Shown piece after piece: positions 1 to 5,330 of a DNA stretch of 9,078 nucleotides (positions are counted from its first letter, which is position 1; the number at the start of each line of letters is the position of its first letter). This stretch comes from DASYAN01 sp036501345. GTDB lineage: Bacteria > Chloroflexota > Ktedonobacteria > Ktedonobacterales > Ktedonobacteraceae. The translations under genes were made by a program, and so were the position numbers. The stretch spans positions 1-9,078 of the forward strand of contig DASYAN010000187.1 in NCBI GenBank assembly GCA_036501345.1. The letters run 5' to 3'. The notes beneath the pieces were generated by a model, which saw only the letters and a program-made list of their open reading frames with translations, was not told where the DNA came from and made no database searches.

Positions 1-2
1 AC

Positions 3-134
3 GCCAGATTCGGTGAGGGAATCCTGCAGAAGTATGAGGTTGTATCGGGAACCACATTTGTAGAAGTGCAGTTCAGGGCGGACATTGGCAAAAAGCGACT
101 GAGCATGGATTTCGATCGGCTAGAACGCGTATAG
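3..134 (+). CDS. UvrD/PcrA-like ATP-dependent DNA helicase, C-terminal end only (partial)
   Basis: This is the last 43 codons of a gene that begins left of the window, read in frame 3 and ended by TAG at 132-134. It carries the FGEGI motif, then a beta-rich stretch ending in FVEVQF, then KKRLSMDFDRLERV. That matches the small C-terminal Tudor-like domain of superfamily 1A helicases UvrD and PcrA, which usually reads FGEG...V.F...G.KRL......LE. In the family this domain contacts RNA polymerase and other partners, while the motor domains unwind DNA in repair. Those motor domains lie outside the window, so UvrD, PcrA and other UvrD-like paralogues cannot be told apart. The reading is by motif only, but the spacing of FGEG, VEVQF and KRL is quite specific. 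Confidence 0.75.
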   Translation, partial: ARFGEGILQKYEVVSGTTFVEVQFRADIGKKRLSMDFDRLERV

Positions 135-281
135 AAGAGCCATTTCTGCCATCTACTCTCTGGTATTTCACATCATACGAGGGCACAGCGGTAACAGGCG
201 AACGAAGGCCCGTCACAGCTATGCCACTGAGCGAGTGGAGAAGGCATTTCCGGTATTGCCACAAGGATGCCCTTTGGGAGG

Positions 282-310
282 CAGAGAACGAGCATGTGCT
301 CAGTTCTCTG
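282..310 (+). repeat. Hairpin, 8-bp outer and 4-5-bp inner stem
   Basis: CAGAGAAC (282-289) pairs with GTTCTCTG (303-310). The inner GAGC/GCTC continues the stem, with one bulged A at 302 and a tight loop around ATGT. This is stable for its size and sits in DNA with no gene. It may be part of a structured RNA together with the stem at 358-443. Confidence 0.5.
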
Positions 311-357
311 TCTGGCAACTCCTGGTTCTTTCTTCTCATTCCCAGTGAGACATCTCA

Positions 358-443
358 TACAGCGGTTCTCGGAAAGATTGACCTTTCATTTTTTCGTTGT
401 CTCCTTCGTTCTGAGGGGGTCAAGACTTTGGCGAACCGCTGTA
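358..443. repeat. Interrupted inverted repeat (11 + 4 + 6 bp stems)
   Basis: TACAGCGGTTC (358-368) is the perfect reverse complement of 433-443. Inside it AAAG (373-376) pairs with CTTT (426-429), and TTGACC (378-383) pairs with GGTCAA (418-423). Small internal loops separate the stems and a 34-nt loop closes the structure. Three nested matching stems in 86 bp are unlikely by chance. It could be a structured RNA, a small MITE-like element, or a cruciform-forming site. Confidence 0.5.
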
Positions 444-472
444 GGCATGTGCACACGCCACATTTTTATGAG

Positions 473-514
473 AAAAAGCTCCATTTTCGTGGACTGAAAA
501 CGGAGCTTTTTTTT
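473..514 (+). terminator. Strong intrinsic terminator, probably bidirectional
   Basis: AGCTCC (477-482) pairs with GGAGCT (502-507). After one A/C mismatch the stem continues with TTTTC (484-488) against GAAAA (496-500), closing a 7-nt loop. Eight T follow on the + strand (507-514). The run of A at 473-477 gives a five-T tail on the minus strand, so it can work in both directions. It is about 340 bp after the helicase stop, which suggests either a long 3' UTR or a separate short transcript ending here. Confidence 0.8.
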
Positions 515-560
515 GGTTTTGGCGTCTCTCCGGCGCTTCTTCCTGTTTGTAATGGTGTGA

Positions 561-573
561 TTTCAACTTGAGT
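561..573 (+). repeat. 13-bp direct repeat, left copy
   Basis: TTTCAACTTGAGT occurs here and at 2512-2524 in the same orientation, just outside the large inverted repeats. In the right copy it lies inside the open frame of the gene remnant (minus strand). The left copy therefore points the wrong way relative to the neighbouring inverted repeat, which hints at a rearrangement junction. Confidence 0.6.
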
Positions 574-596
574 CTGGGTCTTACGCTCTTTAATGA

Positions 597-682
597 ATCT
601 TACGCAGGTTTGCTGATCCCTACAAGGCCCTGAGTTAAGGAGAGAGCCTTATAGCCGCAAAGGAGATCACCCCGGCACAGTT
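597..682 (+). repeat. Left copy of the large inverted repeat (insertion-sequence end relic)
   Basis: Positions 597-617 are the perfect reverse complement of 2461-2481 (21 bp). Positions 626-682 are the reverse complement of 2320-2376 (57 bp) with a single mismatch at 650/2352. Between the blocks there are 8 nt here and 84 nt in the right copy, so this copy has lost about 76 bp including the end of the coding remnant. Both copies read from truncated gene tail outside to element end inside, so the ends face each other across the oxidoreductase gene. I infer two relics of one mobile element; the family is not recognised. Confidence 0.75.
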
Positions 683-703
683 TTGCTACCATTGCTCTCA
701 TCG

Positions 704-840
704 TTAGGCAAGGTTCGAAAGAATGTGACAATTTCGAGGTCAGTAACTGCTACTGAAGTGTCTTCTGATGGGACCCGCGCAATTTTGGGATCGTTCCAAT
801 TGTCACATTAGCTTCCAGCTCATTTCCGAACCTTGCCTTA
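704..840. mobile_element. MITE-like element, 131 bp, flanked by TTA duplication
   Basis: GGCAAGGTTCG (707-717) and its exact reverse complement (827-837) bound the element. TTA lies directly outside each end (704-706 and 838-840), as expected for a 3-bp target duplication. A second subterminal inverted pair, AATGTGACAATT (722-733) with its reverse complement (798-809), sits inside, offset by 4 nt on the left and 17 nt on the right. There is no coding capacity. This is the architecture of a non-autonomous miniature transposon. A 3-bp TNA duplication would fit some IS5-family groups, but that assignment is a guess. Confidence 0.6.
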
Positions 841-904
841 GAATAAGGCTATCGACCGTTTCCCATCAACGAGGGAAAGAAGCATGGTTTTTTCATCAGA
901 CCCA

Positions 905-917
905 AATGTTGTCCAAA
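905..917 (+). repeat. 13-bp inverted repeat, left copy
   Basis: AATGTTGTCCAAA here is the perfect reverse complement of 2250-2262. With the larger blocks it shows that the inverted symmetry around the oxidoreductase gene extends further inwards than the 57-bp block, although the DNA between the shared pieces differs. Confidence 0.45.
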
Positions 918-997
918 GAAGTGGTTAGAGCCAGGTGGAAAGTAGGGAGATTCGTAGTTCCTGATTTTTGCGTAAAAACATCTTTAAAACATTAAAG

Positions 998-1046
998 AAA
1001 TTTATAGCTGTAAAAGTAATTTTGCTCCTTTTACAGCTATAAATTT
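998..1046 (-). terminator. Perfect 19-bp hairpin downstream of the LLM oxidoreductase
   Basis: Positions 998-1016 are the exact reverse complement of 1028-1046, with an 11-nt loop. The stem is AT-rich with a GCTG/CAGC core. It lies 19 nt beyond the stop codon of the minus-strand oxidoreductase, the right place for its transcription terminator. The minus-strand tail is only moderately T-rich (CTTTAATGTTTT), so it may instead be a palindromic insertion or an mRNA-protecting stem. Confidence 0.55.
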
Positions 1047-1065
1047 GCTCACTGTTTCCCACATT

Positions 1066-1947
1066 TTAGTGAGGCACTTTTGAGATCGCGTCTTCCAAAC
1101 GGCTGATCTGATCCAGTTCGGGGATGCACGGCCACAGCAGCAACTCGTCTATGCCCATGTCCGCAAACGCTTGGACAAGGCCACGCAGTGCTTCTGGCGT
1201 GGTAGGCACTGCGGCGGCTACCTGTGTCGCCAGTGGTCCTAAGGGCGCATAGTAGTCCAGCACGGTTCTGTTCACCCAGTCAGCCACGCCCTGACCCAAA
1301 CCATAGTATGAGGTCACGACGAGGCGCGGCTTGCCAGTCCTGCCAGCCTCCTGCCAGACCTTTCTGGTCATCTCCAGGGACTGGCGCACCATCTCTGGAC
1401 CACCACCGGCTACACCTATGAGTGCTCCGTTGCCCCAACGAGCGATCCTCGCTCTCGCTTTTGGTGAGTAAGCACCAATCAAGAGCTCCGGCCCGCCTTG
1501 TTGAACGGGCACCGGGCCGATCTCTCCAATCGTCCCACTCACTCTCTCTCCAGACCAGATCTGGGTCATCAGTGCAAGCTGCTGCTCAAAGCGCTTCCCA
1601 CGATCGCTAAAGGAGGCCTCCGCCGCCAGGAAATCATCCTCGCGCACGCCAATGCCCAGGCCGAGCGTCAGCCGACCGTTGGAGAGCGCATCCAGGCTGG
1701 CGGCCTGCTTGGCAAGAAGAGCCGTCCTGCGCAGCGGCGCGAGCAGCACCGTGGTCATCAAACGAATGCGCTTCGTCACACCCGCGACCGCCGCCAGCGT
1801 GATCAGTGGCTCATAATTCTGGTACACCACCCGATCGGTCACTGCCAGGCTCGAAAAAGCCGCGCTGTCTGCCTGCTTCGCCCAATCCAGAATCAACTCC
1901 CCCTTGACCCCAGCAATGGCCGCTGGCAGACCAATACCAATTTTCAT
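1066..1947 (-). CDS. LLM-class (luciferase-like) flavin- or F420-dependent oxidoreductase
   Basis: A 293-residue protein of the bacterial luciferase-like TIM-barrel family, close to the usual length. It starts MKIGIGLP (first barrel strand). It has the family block TTVLLAPLRRTALLAKQ (65-81) followed by LDALSNGRLTLGLGIG (85-100) and REDDF (102-106), then DRGKRFEQQL (115-124), the conserved stretch before the active-site lid. Relatives reduce or oxygenate small molecules with FMN or coenzyme F420; the substrate and cofactor here are not readable. The start is supported by AAAGGG (1959-1954 on the minus strand) 6 nt upstream. It stands alone, with no co-directional neighbour, between two inverted copies of a mobile-element end, so it may be a cargo gene, or the relics may have accumulated around it. 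A 19-bp hairpin follows its stop. Confidence 0.9.
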   Translation of the reverse strand: MKIGIGLPAAIAGVKGELILDWAKQADSAAFSSLAVTDRVVYQNYEPLITLAAVAGVTKRIRLMTTVLLAPLRRTALLAKQAASLDALSNGRLTLGLGIGVREDDFLAAEASFSDRGKRFEQQLALMTQIWSGERVSGTIGEIGPVPVQQGGPELLIGAYSPKARARIARWGNGALIGVAGGGPEMVRQSLEMTRKVWQEAGRTGKPRLVVTSYYGLGQGVADWVNRTVLDYYAPLGPLATQVAAAVPTTPEALRGLVQAFADMGIDELLLWPCIPELDQISRLEDAISKVPH

Positions 1948-1971
1948 CGTTCACCCTTTCTATCACTTTCT

Positions 1972-1981
1972 GACGATCGTC
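1972..1981. promoter_or_regulatory. 10-bp palindrome upstream of the LLM gene, possible operator
   Basis: GACGATCGTC is a perfect palindrome 25-34 nt upstream of the oxidoreductase start codon, where a repressor could block transcription or early elongation. No convincing -35/-10 pair was found around it, so this rests on position and symmetry only. Confidence 0.2.
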
Positions 1982-2023
1982 TGTATCCAAACTCATTGTT
2001 AGGCTTGGCGTTACGATAGGAGC

Positions 2024-2038
2024 GAGGCCGCCGGCCTC
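2024..2038. repeat. GC-rich 15-bp palindrome
   Basis: GAGGCCG and CGGCCTC are perfect arms around a single C. It is more GC-rich than the surrounding DNA. It resembles the core of a REP-type element or a protein binding site; a role is not evident. Confidence 0.35.
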
Positions 2039-2249
2039 CGTGGATACGTGCAGAGCCGTTTTCCCATTTTTCGTTGCAATAGGCAGGGAAAGACTCTCCG
2101 CCGCTGCGTTTCATGCAGGCTCATGTCCATGTAAAGAAGACGACCTGCCCAGCACAGTAGCAATCAACTCTCATTTCTATGCTATGGCAGGGGTGCAAAC
2201 ACGACAAATACAATCAAACTGGATCGATAACCTGTAGTATCGGTTGCGT

Positions 2250-2262
2250 TTTGGACAACATT
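2250..2262 (-). repeat. 13-bp inverted repeat, right copy
   Basis: TTTGGACAACATT is the exact reverse complement of 905-917. It lies 4 nt left of the 52-bp hairpin at 2267-2318. Confidence 0.45.
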
Positions 2263-2266
2263 GCCG

Positions 2267-2318
2267 TATTATCGGCAGAGTTGACCAGATTATTGCCTCA
2301 AAAACTCTGCCGATAATA
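2267..2318. repeat. 52-bp hairpin element with perfect 16-bp arms
   Basis: Positions 2267-2282 (TATTATCGGCAGAGTT) are the perfect reverse complement of 2303-2318, separated by 20 nt. The element ends one base before the 57-bp inverted-repeat block (2320-2376). It is not present at the matching place next to the left copy, so it is a later insertion, a transcription terminator of the relic element, or the outer terminus of another small element. No target duplication is obvious. Confidence 0.6.
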
Positions 2319-2319
2319 G

Positions 2320-2481
2320 AACTGTGCCGGGGTGATCTCCTTTGCGGCTATGAGGCTCTCTCCTTAACTCAGGGCCTACAATGATGAGTTGTTAGCCATG
2401 ACCAGGAATCGGCTTCAAAGGCCAGTCATTCCCATTGGCATGAAAAAGTTCTTCTGCTGAATCAGCAAACCTGCGTAAGAT
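2320..2481 (-). repeat. Right copy of the large inverted repeat (insertion-sequence end relic)
   Basis: This is the fuller of two copies. On the minus strand it reads the 21-bp block (2481-2461), 84 nt containing the last codons of a gene remnant, then the 57-bp block (2376-2320) that forms the element end. The left copy at 597-682 matches both blocks in opposite orientation but lacks most of the intervening DNA. The copies enclose about 1.6 kb carrying only the LLM oxidoreductase. Confidence 0.75.
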
Positions 2482-2580
2482 CCAAAGAATCGGGTAATCC
2501 GCATCATGCGGTTTCAACTTGAGTGGACTGGTAAATTGGGTGAGAAGGGTGAGCAGCTTTTTGGGTATGTGTGGACAGTT
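2392..2580 (-). pseudogene. 3' remnant of an unrecognised gene, probably from the mobile element
   Basis: A minus-strand frame is open for 62 codons after a TAA at 2583-2581 and ends at TAA 2394-2392. It contains no ATG, so a start-codon-based ORF search misses it. The translation looks like real protein: it contains LKLKPHDADYPILWILRRF (19-37), ADSAEELFHANG (39-50) and ends NDWPLKPIPGHG, a soluble amphipathic helix followed by a proline-rich tail. Part of it (ILRRFAD) is duplicated in the left repeat copy, where the frame quickly stops. Because the same tail plus downstream DNA occurs twice in opposite orientation, I infer the C-terminus of a gene carried by a mobile element. I do not recognise the family; a transposase is possible but unproven. 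Confidence 0.55.
2512..2524 (+). repeat. 13-bp direct repeat, right copy
   Basis: TTTCAACTTGAGT, identical to 561-573. Here it is the antisense of the ACTCAAGTTGAAA stretch in the open frame of the minus-strand remnant. Confidence 0.6.
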
Positions 2581-2739
2581 TTAAGCGAATATTGAGCAGC
2601 ACAACTATTGACAGCCTGAAAAGCCGCTCCACGAGCGAACGTTTGTGCGTCGTTTTTGTGAATTCAGAGCATGTTGCTCGCTGCAAATCTGGCGCTGAAT
2701 GCTCGAACAAATTTCTAGAACCGGCCAAATTTGCGCTGA

Positions 2740-2838
2740 ATGTCGGAAATTGCCGAGTTAGAGGCGGAACTGGCTCCTTACCGTGAGTACTTCGAGGGAC
2801 TGTGTCTACAAATGCAACAGCAAGAACACTGTGGCTAG
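2740..2838 (+). CDS. Possible 32-codon ORF or gene fragment, unknown
   Basis: A 32-residue frame starting MSEIAELEAELAPYREYF and ending QMQQQEHCG. The composition (heptad-like ELEAEL, acidic and helical) looks like real protein, unlike the frames around it. There is no ribosome binding site before the ATG, and stop codons lie just upstream in frame. It is more likely a leftover piece of a larger helical protein than a working gene. No family is recognised. Confidence 0.25.
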   Translation: MSEIAELEAELAPYREYFEGLCLQMQQQEHCG

Positions 2839-2890
2839 CTCTCTTGCAGAGAGACAAAATGACTATCCACTAGAGATTTCTCCGCATGCT

Positions 2891-2913
2891 ACGTCTTTCC
2901 AAGTAGAAGACGT
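2891..2913 (+). promoter_or_regulatory. Hairpin in the leader of the pentapeptide-repeat gene
   Basis: ACGTCTT (2891-2897) and AAGACGT (2907-2913) form a perfect 7-bp stem with a 9-nt loop, 33 nt before the chosen GTG start. It could be an operator or an mRNA leader stem. There is no T-run after it, so it is not a terminator. Confidence 0.3.
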
Positions 2914-2946
2914 GAAGAGACGCAATATGCTGTGGAGGTTTTGTCA

Positions 2947-4173
2947 GTGCACAGGTTCAAGAGAGATCTATGGAAAGCAGGTAGTGCTCTGGCTCTGCTG
3001 TTTTTCCTTGTACTGCTGTGGTGGACCCCTGTATCGGCGGCTGGCATGTACGAGGCAACATCAGGTCTTGCTACTCCAGCAACGGTCACATCGCAGGCAA
3101 CGGCGACTGAGGATGCGACGGTGACGGCCTTGAACAAAGAGCAACTTGCCCAAACAGTCGCCCAGCAGCAGCATACCTGGGACAATTGGCTCTGGAGTAA
3201 CGCTGCGACTATTCTCTCCAGTTTCCTCTCAACGCTTGTGATTGTCATTGGCGCGCTCTTTGGTCTGTGGCGCTGGCGCAGGGATCAGCATACCGAACGA
3301 GAAAAACGAGCTGAAGAACGCTTCCAAGCTGCGGTGACGGGACTAGGGGAGGAAAAAGAAGGGGCGAGGATCGGAGCTGCCATTCTCTTGCGAACGTTCC
3401 TCCGTCCAGGCTACGAACAGTTTTACACGCAGACTTTTGATCTCGTCGTTGCCAATTTGCGCCTCCCAAGGGATTCGATCCTCAATCAGGCCTTGATTCA
3501 ACTCTTTTTGGAAGGTTTTCCCCTTGTTCGTGATGAGTTAAAAAAACGGAAAGGGAACCAATTTCACGTCCAGTCTCTCAGTGCAAGCAATATCCAGATC
3601 GACAAGGCTTTCCTCTGGAGGGCGGATCTCGAGCAGGTCTATATGCCATGGGCTTCCATGCAAGAAGTCACCCTGACCGAGGCGAATCTCAGGGCCGCCC
3701 AACTCTGGGAGGTGAATCTCAGCAAAGCCGACCTCTATGCGACCTGCCTCAGCGACGTTGATCTTGGGGGGAGCAAGCTCACGGAGGCCTTTCTCAAAAA
3801 GGTTGATTTCAGTGGAGCCAGGCTGTCGGCGGTCAATTTCTCCAAGGCCAATCTCACCGAGGCGAACCTCAGTGGAGCCGATCTCTGGAAAGCGAATTTC
3901 GGTGGGGCGGATCTTGGCGGGGCCAATCTCAGCAATGTTCGCCACCTGGAATGGGTCCAATCCTGGAAGGATACCAATTTGCGCGGGGTCAAAGGACTGA
4001 CGAAGGAGCAGTTAGCGGCTTGTCAAGTAAGTGGGGCCATCATTGATGAGGATGCCACGAGGGATTCATCTTTATCCACAGTTCCCTCTGCTTCTCTCCC
4101 ACAAATCGACAAGATGCGAGCCTCACCTGATCCAGACAGAAGCAACGCTGCTTCCTCGGAACCTGAACTATAA
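2947..4173 (+). CDS. Membrane-anchored pentapeptide-repeat protein with N-terminal signal sequence
   Basis: GTG at 2947 is preferred over GTG at 2932 because GGAGGT (2934-2939) lies 7 nt before it. The 408-residue product begins with a signal peptide: basic n-region, hydrophobic LALLFFLVLLWW, and VSA just before a likely cleavage near residue 31. A Thr/Ala-rich linker follows, then a second hydrophobic helix (about 86-108, ILSSFLSTLVIVIGALFGLW) and a highly charged stretch RWRRDQHTEREKRAEER. Next is a block with GAAILLRTFLRPGYEQFY, which I recall from Ktedonobacterial pentapeptide proteins. Residues about 215-330 are pentapeptide repeats (runs such as ADLWKANFGGADLGGANL), expected to fold as a right-handed quadrilateral beta-helix, here probably cytoplasmic. 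It ends with the common cap motif GLTKEQLAAC. The function is unknown; such repeats usually mediate protein binding. It converges with the next gene. Confidence 0.85.
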   Translation: MHRFKRDLWKAGSALALLFFLVLLWWTPVSAAGMYEATSGLATPATVTSQATATEDATVTALNKEQLAQTVAQQQHTWDNWLWSNAATILSSFLSTLVIVIGALFGLWRWRRDQHTEREKRAEERFQAAVTGLGEEKEGARIGAAILLRTFLRPGYEQFYTQTFDLVVANLRLPRDSILNQALIQLFLEGFPLVRDELKKRKGNQFHVQSLSASNIQIDKAFLWRADLEQVYMPWASMQEVTLTEANLRAAQLWEVNLSKADLYATCLSDVDLGGSKLTEAFLKKVDFSGARLSAVNFSKANLTEANLSGADLWKANFGGADLGGANLSNVRHLEWVQSWKDTNLRGVKGLTKEQLAACQVSGAIIDEDATRDSSLSTVPSASLPQIDKMRASPDPDRSNAASSEPEL

Positions 4174-4293
4174 CATTGTAGATTTAGCCATGCTGGAAAT
4201 CGTCAGGCGTGCGAAGAGAGATCAAGGTTCCCCATACAGATTGTGGACGTCAGTTCCTGTCTGCGGTAAGTAACGGAGAAGTGCACACCCTTT

Positions 4294-5172
4294 TTACCGT
4301 TTGCGATTTTTCTTGCGCGACTGTTTCGCCATCTTGTTTTTGGCTTTTTTACGTATTCCCGCCTCGCTTTTCTGGTGTGTCTTGGAAGAGATCTCTTGGA
4401 ACGTTCTTGCGTACTCAATCCTCTCGTCATCAGTAAAGGGGAAAACTCCCTCTTGACGGTGTCGTCGCGCTTCTCGTTCTCTGGCTCGTTGCTCCTTGAC
4501 CTCCTCAGCCGATTTCATGCCCAAACGGACTTGGATATCGTCCCAATTTCCTATGACAAACTCCTCAACGCGGTCGGCAGCAAAGGCTCGCTCTATCAAT
4601 GGAGCCACTTCCGTCGCTTGCAGTTGCACCAGAGCTTTAATAAGAAAGGCATTGACATCGTACTCGTTTTCTTCAAAAAGTTCCAATTGTTCTGCAAGGA
4701 ACGCAATGCACGCTGAACGGCCCTCCGGCCAGGCAAGACCAATCTTTCCAACACATTCAATCGCACAAATCCGTGCCCATTCATCATGAGAATGGTTGGC
4801 GATATACTCCGTCGTTTCTGGCAGGGCTACCAGACCAATCATAGCAAAAACGTCTGGCATCTCCTCCATGGCAAAATCGTTGGTCTCCAGGAAGAGGTCG
4901 AAGGCTGATAGGAGAGGCCCAATCGCTCTCTCGGTATGGAATTGGGCAAGTGCCCGGTAAGCATGCATTGGTGCCCAGCCTGCTACATCGTCACTATCGA
5001 CGTCGTTTAATGTCTCATCAGCAACTATGCGGATCAGATCAGGAATATGTTCTGGACTAAGTCCCAGTTCCAGATAATTGGGCCATGTCTCTGGCAACCG
5101 GGACCCAGCTTTTCCATAGTTGAGCAGTTGATTGACAGGTGGTGGATAGCTGCTTCTCTGCTCTCTTTGCAT
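4294..5172 (-). CDS. HEAT-like repeat protein, DUF1186-type, with basic C-terminal tail
   Basis: ATG at 5172 is preferred over ATGs at 5193 and 5178 because AAAAGGAG (5187-5180, minus strand) lies 7 nt upstream of it. The 292-residue protein is mainly helical. Residues about 60-200 form HEAT-like pairs: APMHAYRALAQFHTERAIGPLL, MEEMPDVFAMIGLVALPETTEYI, WARICAIECVGKIGL, and FLIKALVQLQATEVAPLIERAF. The stretch IGNWDDIQVRLGM (207-219) resembles the end of DUF1186-type domains. After that comes a charged coil (EEVKEQRAREREARRHRQ) and a strongly basic tail rich in KK and RK pairs up to the stop. No SEC-C zinc motif, which some relatives carry at the end, is present. A cytoplasmic scaffold or nucleic-acid-binding role is possible, but no function is established. 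The assignment is by pattern and is moderately secure. Confidence 0.75.
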   Translation of the reverse strand: MQREQRSSYPPPVNQLLNYGKAGSRLPETWPNYLELGLSPEHIPDLIRIVADETLNDVDSDDVAGWAPMHAYRALAQFHTERAIGPLLSAFDLFLETNDFAMEEMPDVFAMIGLVALPETTEYIANHSHDEWARICAIECVGKIGLAWPEGRSACIAFLAEQLELFEENEYDVNAFLIKALVQLQATEVAPLIERAFAADRVEEFVIGNWDDIQVRLGMKSAEEVKEQRAREREARRHRQEGVFPFTDDERIEYARTFQEISSKTHQKSEAGIRKKAKNKMAKQSRKKNRKR

Positions 5173-5330
5173 GGACATGCTCCTTTTGAACATGGATATC
5201 TAGAAGGAAATCATAGCATAGTTCTTTGCACCAGGGAAGCTTTTTGGGGAGTAGGTGATATGGGGAAGATGATCCTGACTTGCGAGATATGCGTGAACCC
5301 CGATCAAAGCAGGAAAGCGGTGGTGCTTCC

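Larger units (their letters stand above)
135..596. other. Non-coding stretch after the helicase gene, rich in hairpins
   Basis: No reading frame here looks like a real protein: the frames are short, lack ribosome binding sites and have no recognisable motif. What can be seen is RNA-like structure on the + strand: a small stem (241-247 with 267-274, one bulge), a strong hairpin (282-310), a long interrupted stem (358-443) and an intrinsic terminator (473-514). This could be the 3' region of the helicase transcript or an independent small RNA. No convincing promoter was found between 135 and 240. Confidence 0.4.
1948..2319. other. Gene-free stretch between the LLM gene and the right inverted repeat
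   Basis: No credible coding frame is present. It holds the oxidoreductase upstream region, a 15-bp GC-rich palindrome (2024-2038), the right 13-bp inverted-repeat copy (2250-2262) and a 52-bp hairpin (2267-2318). An open frame starting GTG at 2040 runs to 2237 but has no suitable ribosome binding site or recognisable motif. Confidence 0.5.
2581..2946. other. Gene-poor stretch upstream of the pentapeptide-repeat gene
   Basis: No full gene is visible. It contains a short possible coding fragment (2740-2838), a degenerate direct repeat sharing GCGCTGAATG (2692-2701 and 2733-2742), a small 6-bp hairpin (2839-2853) and a 7-bp hairpin (2891-2913). A TTGACA at 2608-2613 has no matching -10 box. The promoter of the downstream gene could not be placed. 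Confidence 0.4.

Noticed and set aside
221..571. 116-codon + strand frame
   Set aside because: It runs through the hairpins and the terminator, has no ribosome binding site, and its composition does not look like a protein.
1498..2019. 173-codon + strand frame opposite the LLM gene
   Set aside because: It is an antisense shadow; the minus-strand frame has clear family motifs.
2040..2237. 65-codon + strand frame
   Set aside because: It starts at GTG without a spaced ribosome binding site, matches no motif and lies in a repeat-rich zone.
2504..2857. 117-codon minus-strand frame
   Set aside because: It overlaps the remnant at 2392-2580 in another frame. The remnant frame continues into the repeated element with protein-like sequence, while this frame is low in hydrophobic pattern and stops at the junction.
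3538..3960. 140-codon minus-strand frame
   Set aside because: It is a mirror of the pentapeptide repeats; repeat coding on the + strand creates a periodic antisense frame.
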